A stretch of 64,000 nucleotides of DNA from an uncultured beta proteobacterium (GTDB taxonomy: Bacteria > Pseudomonadota > Gammaproteobacteria > Burkholderiales > Burkholderiaceae_C), in assembly GCA_903905735.1 (NCBI GenBank), contig CAIVHU010000121.1, forward strand, positions 24,989 to 88,988, given 5' to 3'. The notes under the pieces are model-generated. The model saw only the letters and a list, made by a program, of their open reading frames with translations, searched no databases and was not told where the DNA came from. This document shows positions 17,211 through 27,006 of the stretch, in pieces; position 1 is the stretch's first letter; every line of letters begins with the position of its first letter. Made by a program: the position numbers and the translations under genes.

Positions 17211-19448
17211 TCAGCCGCGCTTCCAGTCGTGGTACTTCGCCACCCACGCCAGCAGGCGCTTGGGCTGGTGGGCGCGCTTCCATTCACCGGCGGCGTATTT
17301 GTTGGCCTCGGAGAGCGTCGGGTAGGTGTGGATGGTGCCCAGAATCTTGTTCAGGCCCAGGCCGTGTTTCATCGCCAGCACAAACTCGGCCAGCAGATTA
17401 GCGGCTTGGGTGCCGACGATGGTGGCACCCAGAATACGGTCCTTGCCGGGCACGGTCAACACCTTGACAAAGCCGCGCGCCTCGCTGTCGGCAATGGCGC
17501 GGTCCAGGTCGTCGATACCGTAGCGCGTGACTTCAAATGCCACGCCCTGCGCCAGTGCGTCCTGCTCATTGAGGCCTACGCGGGCCACTTCGGGATCGGT
17601 GAACGTGGCCCAGGGGATCACCGAGTAATCGGCCTTGAAGCGCTTCAGGTCGCCAAAAAGTGCATTCACAGCCGCATACCAGGCCTGATGCGCAGCCGTG
17701 TGGGTGAACTGGAACGGCCCGGCCACGTCGCCCACGGCGTAGATGTTGGGGTAGATGGTTTGCAGGTAGTCGTTGATGTCCACCGTTTTGCCGACTGGGA
17801 TGCCGATGTCTTCGAGGCCGTAACCGGTGAGCCGCGCCACCCGCCCCACGGCGCACAGCAACTCGTCAAATTCGATGCGCCGTTCGCGGCCTTCGTGCTC
17901 AACCACCAGCACACCGCCGCGACGGTGAGCGACCATCGGTGCGCCATCTTCGCCCTGCCCTGGCGCGGGCTCGCCCGGGAAGGCTTCACAACGCAGCGCC
18001 TTGTGCCCGGTCAAGACCGTCACGCCATCGTCGCGCAGCGCATCCATCACCAGGCCGGAGACTTCCAGGTCTTCACGCATCATCAGGCGCGGGGCCATTT
18101 CCACCTGTGTGACCTGCGAGCCCAGGCGGGCAAAGCTCTGCGCCAGCTCACAACCAATCGGCCCGCCGCCCAGCACCACCAGCCGACGCGGCACCTCGTC
18201 AAGCTGGGCAAAGCTGTCCCACAAGGTGTCGCTGGTGACATAACCCACCTCGGCCAGGCCGGGCAGCGGCGGCACAAACGGCCGGGCACCCGCTGCAATG
18301 ACGATGTTGCGGGTGGTCAGGCGCTGCTTGCCGCCATCGTTCAGGGCGATTTCCACCGTCCAGGGGTTGATGATTTTCGCGTGGCCCTTGCGCACCTCCA
18401 CGCCCAAGTTGGTGTAGCGTTCAATGCTGTCATGCGGCGCAATGGCGGCAATGACCGCGTGCACTCGTGCCATCACTTTCTTGAAAGAAATTGCCCCTCG
18501 GCCCTTATCTGAAATGGGCAAGCAGCTATCGAGTCCATAGCAATCGGCGTGCTGCATCTGGTGCGCCAGGCGGGCACTTTTGATCAGTGCCTTGCTGGGC
18601 ACACAGCCATAATTCAGGCAATCGCCGCCCATTTTGTGGGCTTCAACCAACGTGACCTTGGCCTTGACGGCGGCTGCAATATAGGCCGACACCAGCCCAC
18701 CGGCACCCGCACCAATCACCACCAGATTGCGGTCAAACGTTTTGGGCAGCACCGCCGACCAGCGGGCATAGACCTGGCGCTTTTTGATGGCATCCACCCC
18801 CTTGCGCGCCAGCAGCGGAAACACGCCGAGCAACACGAATGAGCCAATCAGCCCCGGGCTCAGAATGCCTTGCAGCGAGCTGATCTGCGACAACTGCGTG
18901 CCCGCATTCACATACACCGCCGTGCCCGCCAGCATGCCAATCTGGCTGACCAGATAGAACACACCGACGCGCATGTTGGTGAGCCCCATGGCCAGATTGA
19001 TGACAAAAAACGGTACCAGCGGAACCAGCCGCAGGGTGAACAGGTAAAACGCGCCGTCTTTTTCCAGCCCCCGGTTGATGTCCTTGAGCCGCTGGCCAAA
19101 GCGCGACTCAACGCTGTCACGCAACACAAAACGCGCGGTCAAAAACGCCAACGTGGCACCCAGGCTGGACGCAAACGACACCAGCAGCAGCCCCCAGCCC
19201 AAGCCGAAAATGGCCCCACCCGCCAGCGTGAGGATGGTGGCCCCCGGGAAGGACAGCGCCGTGGTCAGCACATACAGCACAAAGTAGGCAGCAGCCACCG
19301 TGAACGGCTGGCGTTCATACAGGGCCACAAAGCTGGCGTGGCTTTGCTGGAGGTAATTCAGACTCAGAAAACGGCTCAAGTCCAGCGCAAAAAATGCTGC
19401 GATGGCTGCAACAACGAAGGCAAGCAGGACAAGTTTGGAGGTTTTCAT
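17211..19448 (-). CDS. Fusion of N-terminal VTT/TVP38 membrane domain with FAD-dependent pyridine nucleotide-disulfide oxidoreductase (mercuric-reductase/Lpd-like)
   Basis: N-terminus: FPGATILTLAGGAIFGLGWGLLLVSFASSLGATLAF...; C-terminus: GAGAGGLVSAYIAAAVKAKVTLVEAHKMGGDCLNYGCVPSKALIKSA redox-active CxxxxC, then a dimerization domain. Confidence 0.9.
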   Translation of the reverse strand: MKTSKLVLLAFVVAAIAAFFALDLSRFLSLNYLQQSHASFVALYERQPFTVAAAYFVLYVLTTALSFPGATILTLAGGAIFGLGWGLLLVSFASSLGATLAFLTARFVLRDSVESRFGQRLKDINRGLEKDGAFYLFTLRLVPLVPFFVINLAMGLTNMRVGVFYLVSQIGMLAGTAVYVNAGTQLSQISSLQGILSPGLIGSFVLLGVFPLLARKGVDAIKKRQVYARWSAVLPKTFDRNLVVIGAGAGGLVSAYIAAAVKAKVTLVEAHKMGGDCLNYGCVPSKALIKSARLAHQMQHADCYGLDSCLPISDKGRGAISFKKVMARVHAVIAAIAPHDSIERYTNLGVEVRKGHAKIINPWTVEIALNDGGKQRLTTRNIVIAAGARPFVPPLPGLAEVGYVTSDTLWDSFAQLDEVPRRLVVLGGGPIGCELAQSFARLGSQVTQVEMAPRLMMREDLEVSGLVMDALRDDGVTVLTGHKALRCEAFPGEPAPGQGEDGAPMVAHRRGGVLVVEHEGRERRIEFDELLCAVGRVARLTGYGLEDIGIPVGKTVDINDYLQTIYPNIYAVGDVAGPFQFTHTAAHQAWYAAVNALFGDLKRFKADYSVIPWATFTDPEVARVGLNEQDALAQGVAFEVTRYGIDDLDRAIADSEARGFVKVLTVPGKDRILGATIVGTQAANLLAEFVLAMKHGLGLNKILGTIHTYPTLSEANKYAAGEWKRAHQPKRLLAWVAKYHDWKRG
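18486..18535 (-). repeat. Dispersed element, copy in the VTT-flavoprotein gene
   Basis: Reverse complement: GACTCGATAGCTGCTTGCCCATTTCAGATAAGGGCCGAGGGGCAATTTC. Confidence 0.7.
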
Positions 19449-19524
19449 GGCGTTCAGTGATTAGCTGTCTGTCGCGCCCGACGCCACTTTCTTACAGCGA
19501 CACTGAAAAAAGACGCCAAACCCA

Positions 19525-20184
19525 TCAGTCCAGCGTTTTGGCAATAGCCTGCGCCAGCTGCCACAAGACCAGGCGGTGTGCGCTGACCAGGCTGTCGGTA
19601 TCGCTAGTCGCACTCGGCACGGTGATCGTTGTGAGGTGCGCGCGCGGTGTATCTGATGCATTCGCGCCTGCGGTGGTCCAGCGCGCCTTCAGCGTGACCG
19701 CTGCACCATGAGGATCAACGTCAAAGGCCAGCACCTCCACCCGCAGTTGCCCCTTGAGCACCAGGCTGTCTGGCACCGGCGAGGTCCACACGCTGCCCAG
19801 TCCGCGCAGTGTGTTGAGGTCTTGCGCCAGCACGCGCGGGACGCTGCTGGAGAGCAATTCGGCCCAGCGCTTGCTATACGTTGGCTGCAGACCATTGGCC
19901 CCCTGCGGCAGCAGCATGGCCGTGCGCTCCAGGTACTCAGGCACGCGCACCGGCAGCACCAGCTGCCAGTGGCTGACGTGGGTTGTTGGAGCCGCTTCTG
20001 CTGGCACCGAAACGCCTGGCGGCGGATCGCTGCGCAACAGATACAGCGTGGGGTCCGGCGCGCGACTGGCACAGCCAACCAACGCCGACATCAACAGCAC
20101 GGCCAGCCACCAACCAGTTCGCCTGGACCTGACGACGCTGGAAAAGCTGGCTGCTTGATCGCGGCTAAAAGTCAGAACATTCAT
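19525..20184 (-). CDS. ABC-type transport auxiliary lipoprotein (PqiC-like)
   Basis: Lipobox LMSALVGCASRAPDPTLYLLRSDPP; LPVRVPEYLERTAMLLP, WAELLSSSVPRVLAQDL; last gene of the MCE operon. Confidence 0.75.
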   Translation of the reverse strand: MNVLTFSRDQAASFSSVVRSRRTGWWLAVLLMSALVGCASRAPDPTLYLLRSDPPPGVSVPAEAAPTTHVSHWQLVLPVRVPEYLERTAMLLPQGANGLQPTYSKRWAELLSSSVPRVLAQDLNTLRGLGSVWTSPVPDSLVLKGQLRVEVLAFDVDPHGAAVTLKARWTTAGANASDTPRAHLTTITVPSATSDTDSLVSAHRLVLWQLAQAIAKTLD

Positions 20185-20227
20185 CATGAGCATCCATTGG
20201 AGGTCAACTGGTGTCGCTGGCACGACA

Positions 20228-21235
20228 TCAGGGTTCAACCGTGCGGCCACGCAGCAGCGCATCAGGCTGGCGCTGCAGCAGATCAGCCAGCTCGCCGATC
20301 TGATGGGCGGCCCGCGCCACATCGCTGGCGGCGCGGTTGAGGTTTTGCATCAGTTCGCCATCGTTACCTGTCGTATTGCGCAGGTTTTTCGCGGTAAGGG
20401 CCAATTCACCCGCCGTGCGCTGAAAGCTCTGCAGCAAGGGTGCATCGGGGGCCAGGGTGGCATCCAGCCGCTGCGCCACCTGCGCAATGCGCTCGCCCGC
20501 CTGGGCCAGTGCGCTTGCTGCGCTGCTGGTCTGCGCCAGCGTGGCTTGCGCCGCCCCAGAAAATGGCTTGACCTCGCGCTGCACGCTTTGCGCCAAGGTG
20601 CGCAGTTCGGCACTGAGCCCGGCCAAGTTGGTCAGGGTAGCTTTGAGCTGCGGGTCCTGCAGGATTTGCCGCGCGGCTTTGGCGATGGCCGTCAGGTCCT
20701 GCAGCGCTGCCTTCAGATCCACCCCTTCGAGCTGCGCCTGCAAGGCCTGCACGGTGCTGGGAAGGGTGGGAATGTCAGGCACGGCTGTCGCCGGGTTCGT
20801 CGGCCCGGGTTTGACCAGCGTGGGACGCAAGTCCAGATCCACATACAACTGGCCCGTCAGCAAACTCTGGCTGGCCAGTCGGGCACTCAAACCCTGATCA
20901 AGCAGATGCGCCAAGGCTTGCGCAACGCTGTTTTGTGGTGGACCCAGCAACATGACCTTCTCGCGATCAAGCATCGCGGTCACCGGAATTTCGATGCGCT
21001 CCGCCTGCCTGTTGAGCGCCAGACCGATGCCGGTCACCGAACCGATCGTGACACCACGAAACACCACCGGCGAGCCAACCTGCAGGCCATACACCGAACC
21101 GCTAAAACGCATCACCACCTGCTCACGGCTGGTGAAAATCTGGCCGCCCAGCACAAAGGCGATGCTGGTCACCAGCAGGGCGATGCCCAGCAGCACAAAC
21201 AAGCCGACCCGAAAGGCAAGCGCGCTGGGCTTCAT
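20228..21235 (-). CDS. MlaD/MCE-domain protein
   Basis: N-terminal TM plus MCE domain (VVMRFSGSVYGLQVGSPVVFRGVTIGSVTGIGL); 4 nt overlap with the ATPase gene. Confidence 0.88.
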   Translation of the reverse strand: MKPSALAFRVGLFVLLGIALLVTSIAFVLGGQIFTSREQVVMRFSGSVYGLQVGSPVVFRGVTIGSVTGIGLALNRQAERIEIPVTAMLDREKVMLLGPPQNSVAQALAHLLDQGLSARLASQSLLTGQLYVDLDLRPTLVKPGPTNPATAVPDIPTLPSTVQALQAQLEGVDLKAALQDLTAIAKAARQILQDPQLKATLTNLAGLSAELRTLAQSVQREVKPFSGAAQATLAQTSSAASALAQAGERIAQVAQRLDATLAPDAPLLQSFQRTAGELALTAKNLRNTTGNDGELMQNLNRAASDVARAAHQIGELADLLQRQPDALLRGRTVEP

Positions 21236-21981
21236 GCGCATTGCCTCGCATACTGCAAAAAATCGCGCACCCGCTGCGGGCCATGGGCCAGCAAGGCGTT
21301 CGGGGTGTCGATGGCGGTCATGGTTTTCAGTTGATCATCCAAAAATAAGGCCCGGTCTGCGACGGCAAAAATGCTCTGCACCGAATGCGTGACCAGAATC
21401 ACCGTGGTGCCCAGGTGCTCGCGCAGCGCCATGATCAGTTCATCCAGCCGCGCGGCGTTCACCGGGTCCAGCCCCGAGGCGGGCTCATCCAGACACACCA
21501 CATCCGGGTTGAGCATCAGTGACCTGGCAATCGCCACACGCTTGATCATGCCACCACTCAGCGTGGAAGGCATGGCGTGAAAACTGCCCTGCAGGCCGAC
21601 CAGCGCCAGCCGGAACTCTGCCATCTGCACCATGGCCCGTTCCGACCGCGGCGAAAACAGGCGCAACGGCAGCAGCAAATTCTCACCCACCGTCATCGAA
21701 CTCCACAGGGCACCGGCCTGGAACATCACACCAAAATGCCTGCGCAAGACGGCGAGAGCCATCGGGTCTCCATGGTGCAGATCGGCACCTTCAAACCAGA
21801 CATGCCCCTGCATAGGTTGCTCCAGCCCCACCAGATGCCGCATCAGCGTGCTTTTGCCACAGCCGCTTCCCCCCATGAGGACCAGAATCTCACCGCGCTG
21901 GACGTCGAAAGTCAGATCCCGCGAGATCACCCGCCCACCCCAGCCCATGGCCAGCCCTTCAACGCGCAGCAGCGTCGTCAT
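21232..21981 (-). CDS. ABC transporter ATP-binding protein (MlaF-like)
   Basis: GGSGCGKSTLMRHLVGLEQP, LSGGMIKRVAIARSL, DVVCLDEPASGLDP. Confidence 0.9.
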   Translation of the reverse strand: MTTLLRVEGLAMGWGGRVISRDLTFDVQRGEILVLMGGSGCGKSTLMRHLVGLEQPMQGHVWFEGADLHHGDPMALAVLRRHFGVMFQAGALWSSMTVGENLLLPLRLFSPRSERAMVQMAEFRLALVGLQGSFHAMPSTLSGGMIKRVAIARSLMLNPDVVCLDEPASGLDPVNAARLDELIMALREHLGTTVILVTHSVQSIFAVADRALFLDDQLKTMTAIDTPNALLAHGPQRVRDFLQYARQCA

Positions 21982-23109
21982 TCAATACCCCAGGCTTTGA
22001 AAAACCACGGTGCTGGCGCAGGCCGCAGTCACCATCCACACCAGCGCCTTGACCACCGCGCGCGTGGTGGCCAGGCCAATCGCCTGCGCATTGTGCTGGG
22101 CATAAAAGCCCTCGCGGCAGCCCGCAATCACCACCAGCAGGGTGTACATGGTGCCTTTGAACAGGCCAATCCACAGATGCGTCCAGTTCAGCGCCAGCAT
22201 GCTCTTGTGCAGGTAATCGGGGGTCGACACACCATACACCAGCGTCACTGCAGGCAAGCCCGCCAGCACACCCACCACCATGGCGAAAGCGATCAGGAAC
22301 GGCGCGGTCAGCAGCATGCCAAACAGCCTTGGCAGCGCCAGATGCACCATCGGGTCAATGCCCAGGGCGCGCAAGGCATCCACCTCCTCGTTCACCGTCA
22401 TGGTGCCCAACTCGGCGGCGATGGCACCACCAATGCGACCGGCCAGAATCACCCCGGTCATCAGGGCGGCAAGCTCACGCACCATCCCGACGGTGACCAC
22501 ATCGGCAATCAGGTTGGGCGCGCCAATGCGGTCGAGTTGCGCGCCGCTCATATAGGCCAGCATCAGGCCCACCAGAAACGTGGTCAGACCCACAATGGGC
22601 AGACTGCGCGGGCCCATTTCATCCATCTGGTGCAACAGGTCTGCCAGGCGAAACACGCGGGGCCGCTGGCGCAGCCGCCCGATCGACAACAGCAACTCAC
22701 CGACAAAGGCCACGGTGGTGCGAAGCTCGTTCCAGCTCAGGCTCTCGCGAATCACACCCAGCACGCTGACGTCAGCCTCGGCACGCGCAGGCTCCAGTGG
22801 CTGGCTTTGCGCCTGCAGCGCCAGGCGCAGCGGTGCACGCACTGCAGCGGGCAGCGCGCTGATGTCCAGCGCCAGACCGCGCTGCGCCAGCGGGCCGAGC
22901 AAGGCCCATAGCGAGGACGGGAGGTTGGCATCCCACGCGGCCAACCGAGCCACATCGACAGTGATCAGACCCTGCGTGAGCCTGTCGGGAGCCGCCTGCG
23001 TTTTGTCAGGGGCGTAGCCGCGCCAATCGTGATGCAGTTGCAGCACCCAGCCACCGTCTGAAGGCAGCCATTGGACATGGCCGTCATTGTTGGAGCCGCG
23101 TGCGGACAT
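21982..23109 (-). CDS. ABC transporter permease (MlaE-like) with N-terminal STAS-like extension
   Basis: MlaE motifs MVRELAALMTGVILAGRIGGAIAAELGTMTVNEEVDALRALGIDPM. Confidence 0.9.
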   Translation of the reverse strand: MSARGSNNDGHVQWLPSDGGWVLQLHHDWRGYAPDKTQAAPDRLTQGLITVDVARLAAWDANLPSSLWALLGPLAQRGLALDISALPAAVRAPLRLALQAQSQPLEPARAEADVSVLGVIRESLSWNELRTTVAFVGELLLSIGRLRQRPRVFRLADLLHQMDEMGPRSLPIVGLTTFLVGLMLAYMSGAQLDRIGAPNLIADVVTVGMVRELAALMTGVILAGRIGGAIAAELGTMTVNEEVDALRALGIDPMVHLALPRLFGMLLTAPFLIAFAMVVGVLAGLPAVTLVYGVSTPDYLHKSMLALNWTHLWIGLFKGTMYTLLVVIAGCREGFYAQHNAQAIGLATTRAVVKALVWMVTAACASTVVFQSLGY

Positions 23110-23130
23110 GGTGCGCGGTCCCAATGGGCA

Positions 23131-23760
23131 TCAGGCGGGCTTGCCCCGGGCGCGCCAGGCACCCGCCAGCACAAACATCCCCGGCACCAGAATGATCGCC
23201 CAGATGATTTTGTCCAGATTGAGCTTGACCCAGGGAATGTTGCCAAAAAAGTAGCCGACGGTGATCACCCCGACCACCCACAGCGTGCCACCGAGCACGT
23301 CAAACGAGGTAAACCGACGCCGCGTCATCTGCGCTACGCCCGCCACAAACGGCGCGAACGTGCGCAAAAACGGCATGAACCGCGCGGCCACAATGGTGAT
23401 GCCGCCATACTTTTCATAGAACGCATGGGCCTGGTCGAAGGCTTTTTTGTTGAACCATCGTGAATCCTCCCAGCCAAACACCTTGGGCCCAAAGTAGCGA
23501 CCAATGGTGTAGTTGGACTGGTTGCCCAGAATCGCCGCCGCCAGCAGCAAGCCCACCGACAGCGGGTAACTCATAACCCCCACACCGCACATGGCACCCA
23601 CCACAAACAGCAAGGAGTCGCCCGGCAGAAACGGCATGACCACCACGCCGGTCTCCACAAAGATGATCAGAAAAAGAAGTGCATACACCCAGGCTCCGTA
23701 GTTCTGCACAAACACTTCAAGGTGCTTGTCCACGTGCAGAATGAAATCCAGAAGAGTCAT
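23131..23760 (-). CDS. DedA-family membrane protein
   Basis: LIIFVETGVVVMPFLPGDSLLFVVGAM, ARFMPFLRTFAPFVAGVAQMTRRRFTSFDVLGGTLWV. Confidence 0.92.
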   Translation of the reverse strand: MTLLDFILHVDKHLEVFVQNYGAWVYALLFLIIFVETGVVVMPFLPGDSLLFVVGAMCGVGVMSYPLSVGLLLAAAILGNQSNYTIGRYFGPKVFGWEDSRWFNKKAFDQAHAFYEKYGGITIVAARFMPFLRTFAPFVAGVAQMTRRRFTSFDVLGGTLWVVGVITVGYFFGNIPWVKLNLDKIIWAIILVPGMFVLAGAWRARGKPA

Positions 23761-23935
23761 GATGATGTCCATAGCCCGCGATTATCCTCAGCAACGCGGT
23801 GCCCGGTTTCAAGCTGCGGGGTGTGCTGGCCCCGTCAGACGATCAGGCAGCGGCAGCCAATGACAGCCTTTATCCTGCCATCGTTGACAGTGCCGCCATT
23901 TTTGGCAGAATTTCAAAGTTATTTGATGATCAGAA

Positions 23936-23983
23936 TTGACCTACATCATATTGAGAACAAAGGCATTTTTTGATTTCCATGAA
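23936..23983 (+). promoter_or_regulatory. Candidate FNR/Anr-type boxes upstream of the cyd operon (TTGACCTACATCAT 23936-23949 and TTGATTTCCATGAA 23970-23983)
   Basis: Both fit the FNR/Anr consensus TTGAT-N4-ATCAA with one or two mismatches; about 50-100 bp upstream of cydP. Confidence 0.5.
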
Positions 23984-24033
23984 GCTGGCACAGTTATTGA
24001 TAAGTATGTTCTTATATTGCCGACATCGATGCC

Positions 24034-24228
24034 ATGAAAACCCCTGACAAGTCACTCGTCACCAAGCTGGCCATTGCCGTGATTGTGAAGCTCGTTGTGC
24101 TGACGGGTATTTGGTGGGCGTTTTTTCATGATCAGCGTGTGGCAGTTGATGCAAAACTGGTGTCCGACCAGTTTCTTTCGTCGGGTGCCAGCTCGGACAA
24201 AAAGGAGAACAGCCTTGATTTCAAATGA
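24034..24228 (+). CDS. cydP: Cytochrome oxidase putative small subunit CydP
   Basis: 64 aa single-TM protein (KLAIAVIVKLVVLTGIWWAFFHDQRVAVD) directly before and overlapping cydA. Confidence 0.8.
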   Translation: MKTPDKSLVTKLAIAVIVKLVVLTGIWWAFFHDQRVAVDAKLVSDQFLSSGASSDKKENSLDFK

Positions 24229-25789
24229 ATTGGTGGATTTGTCGCGCTTGCAGTTTGCTGTTACGGCGTTGTATCACTTCCTGTTTGTGCCACTCACCAT
24301 CGGCATGGTCTGGATACTGGTCATCATGGAAAGCGTCTATGTAATGACCGGCAACGTCGTCTGGAAAGACATGACGCGCTTCTGGGGCAAGCTCTTCGGC
24401 ATCAACTTTGCCTTGGGCGTGACCACTGGCATCACGATGGAATTCCAGTTTGGTACCAACTGGGCCTACTACTCGCACTATGTGGGTGACATCTTTGGCG
24501 CACCACTGGCCATTGAGGGGTTGATGGCCTTCTTTCTGGAATCCACCATGATCGGCCTTTTCTTTTTTGGATGGGACAGGCTCTCCAAACGCCAGCATCT
24601 GCTGGTAACTTTGCTGATGGCTGTGGGCACCAACCTGTCAGCGCTGTGGATCCTGATCGCCAACGGCTGGATGCAGAACCCGGTGGGCTCGGAGTTCAGC
24701 TATCTGACCATGCGCATGGAAATGACCGACTTCTGGGCGGTGTTGTTCAACCCGGATGCGCAGGCCAAGTTTGTGCATACCGTCTCGGCCGGATACACCA
24801 CCGGTGCCATGTTTGTGCTGTCGATTTCCAGCTGGTACCTGCTCAAAGGCCGCAACATCGAGTTTGCCAAACGCAGCTTCCGCGTGGCGGCCGCGTTTGG
24901 CCTGGCCAGTGTCTGCTCGGTGATTGTGCTCGGTGACGAGTCCGGCTACACCGTGGGTGAAGCCCAGCAAACCAAGCTGGCCGCCATGGAAGCGATGTGG
25001 GAAACCAAGCCTGCACCGGCCGGACTGACCCTGCTGGCTGGCATCAATGAAAAAGAGCAGAAAAACAATTGGGAAGTGGATATTCCATGGGTCATGGGCG
25101 TCATCGGCACGCGTTCCCTGACCAAGGAGATCCCGGGCATCCATGAGATCAAGGCCAGAAACCGCGAGCGCATTGTGCTCGGCATCCAGGTAGTCAGTGC
25201 GCTGGAAGCCTTGCGCGCCAACCGCGATGATGCCGTCGCCAAAGCGCAATTCGAAAAATACAAGGGTGATCTGGGCTTTGGCCTGCTGCTGCGCAAATAT
25301 GTGGTGGATGTGAATCAGGCCACGCCAGAGATCATCGACCAGGCCGTGAACGACACGGTGCCACGCGTGCTGCCCATGTTCTGGGGCTTTCGCATCATGG
25401 TCGGCCTGGGTTTTGCCATGCTGATGCTATTTGGCCTGTCGTTTTACAGCACCGTCAAAACCAACTGCAAGCAGAAACCCTGGCTGCTCAAATGGGCGCT
25501 GCTGATGTTGCCAGCACCCTGGCTGGCCTGTGAGCTGGGCTGGTTTGTGGCTGAATATGGCCGCCAGCCGTGGACCATCTATGGCGTGCTGCCGACCCAC
25601 ATGTCGGTATCGACCCTGAGCGTGGGCAGCCTGTACGGGTCGCTCACCGGATTCATCAGTTTCTATACCGTGCTGCTGGTGGTGGAAATGTTCCTGATGA
25701 TCAAGTTTGCCCGCATGGGCCCAGGTAGCCTGGGCACGGGCCGCTATCAAAATGAGATCGACATACACGTTGCTCCAGCACACGCCTGA
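24215..25789 (+). CDS. cydA: Cytochrome bd ubiquinol oxidase subunit I (TTG start 24215)
   Basis: LSRLQFAVTALYHFLFVPLTIGM..., WALLMLPAPWLACELGWFVAEYGRQPWTIYGVLPTHMSVS; TTG with AAAGGAG 8 nt upstream. Confidence 0.96.
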   Translation: MISNELVDLSRLQFAVTALYHFLFVPLTIGMVWILVIMESVYVMTGNVVWKDMTRFWGKLFGINFALGVTTGITMEFQFGTNWAYYSHYVGDIFGAPLAIEGLMAFFLESTMIGLFFFGWDRLSKRQHLLVTLLMAVGTNLSALWILIANGWMQNPVGSEFSYLTMRMEMTDFWAVLFNPDAQAKFVHTVSAGYTTGAMFVLSISSWYLLKGRNIEFAKRSFRVAAAFGLASVCSVIVLGDESGYTVGEAQQTKLAAMEAMWETKPAPAGLTLLAGINEKEQKNNWEVDIPWVMGVIGTRSLTKEIPGIHEIKARNRERIVLGIQVVSALEALRANRDDAVAKAQFEKYKGDLGFGLLLRKYVVDVNQATPEIIDQAVNDTVPRVLPMFWGFRIMVGLGFAMLMLFGLSFYSTVKTNCKQKPWLLKWALLMLPAPWLACELGWFVAEYGRQPWTIYGVLPTHMSVSTLSVGSLYGSLTGFISFYTVLLVVEMFLMIKFARMGPGSLGTGRYQNEIDIHVAPAHA

Positions 25790-25803
25790 AGGAAAAATGC
25801 ATC

Positions 25804-26940
25804 ATGTTTGATTATTCAACCTTAAAAATCATCTGGTGGCTGCTGGTCGGCGTGCTGCTGGTCGGCTTTGCCATCATGGACGGCCACGACATGGGCGTGG
25901 GCACGCTGCTGCCCTTTGTCGGCCGCAATGATCTGGAGCGCCGCGTCGTTATCAACACCGTCGGGCCGCACTGGGACGGCAACCAGGTGTGGTTCATCAC
26001 CGGCGGCGGTGCCATTTTTGCGGCCTGGCCGCTGGTCTATGCCACGGCATTCAGCGGCTTTTACTGGGCCATGCTGGTGGTGTTGTGGGCGCTGTTCTTC
26101 AGACCGGTGGGGTTTGACTACCGCAGCAAGATCGACAACCCCACCTGGCGCAGTGTCTGGGACTGGGGGTTGTTCATCGGCGGCGCCGTGCCACCGCTGA
26201 TCTTTGGTGTGGCGTTTGGCAACCTGCTGCTAGGTGTGCCTTTCCAGTTTGACGCCTACTTGACGTCCACCTACACCGGAAGTTTCTGGCAACTGCTGAA
26301 CCCGTTTGCCCTGCTGACCGGCGTGGTCAGCACCGCGATGATCACCATGCAGGGTGGCAGCTATCTGGCACACCGCACTGAAGGCATCATCCAGGCGCGC
26401 ACTGCCAGGGCCACCATCGGTGCCGCGGTGGTGATGATCCTGGCGTTTGTCGCCGCTGGTGTCTGGCTGCAGTCGATTGACGGCTACCGCATCACCTCGG
26501 TGGTCAATGGCTCTGCCATGCCTGACCCGCTGTCCAAAACCGTGGTGCGTGAAGCCGGCGCCTGGATGGCCAATTACGGTCAGCAACCGCTGATCTGGGT
26601 ACTGCCCGCGCTGGGCGTCCTGGGTGCTGCGCTGACCGCCGTGCTGGTCGCCATGCGCCGCACTTTGAGCGCTTTTGTGACCTCGTCACTGGCCATTGTG
26701 GGCGTCATTGGCACCGCAGGCGCGTCGATGTTCCCGTTTGTGATGCCTTCGAGCACCAGCCTGGCCTCGAGCCTGACGGTATGGGACAGCGTGTCAAGCC
26801 AGATGACGCTGGGCATCATGTTCTGGGCCACGATGATCTTCATGCCGCTGATCATCATTTACACCTCTTGGGCCTACAGCGTGATGCGTGGCAAGGTGAC
26901 GGCGGCCTATATCAAGGAAAACGACCATGCGGCTTATTGA
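25804..26940 (+). CDS. cydB: Cytochrome bd ubiquinol oxidase subunit II
   Basis: IIWWLLVGVLLVGFAIMDGHDMGVGTLLPFVGRNDLERRVVINTVGPHWDGNQVW. Confidence 0.96.
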   Translation: MFDYSTLKIIWWLLVGVLLVGFAIMDGHDMGVGTLLPFVGRNDLERRVVINTVGPHWDGNQVWFITGGGAIFAAWPLVYATAFSGFYWAMLVVLWALFFRPVGFDYRSKIDNPTWRSVWDWGLFIGGAVPPLIFGVAFGNLLLGVPFQFDAYLTSTYTGSFWQLLNPFALLTGVVSTAMITMQGGSYLAHRTEGIIQARTARATIGAAVVMILAFVAAGVWLQSIDGYRITSVVNGSAMPDPLSKTVVREAGAWMANYGQQPLIWVLPALGVLGAALTAVLVAMRRTLSAFVTSSLAIVGVIGTAGASMFPFVMPSSTSLASSLTVWDSVSSQMTLGIMFWATMIFMPLIIIYTSWAYSVMRGKVTAAYIKENDHAAY

Positions 26941-27006
26941 GACCCTGCCTGGCGCACCGGTCACCCCCAATTAACGCAGTGCTTGCACTGCAAGGAAGGA
27001 TTTTTT

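Noticed and set aside
21577-22911. 444 aa plus-strand ORF opposite the MCE ATPase/permease
   Set aside because: His/Gln-rich antisense frame; the minus strand encodes clear MlaF/MlaE-like proteins.
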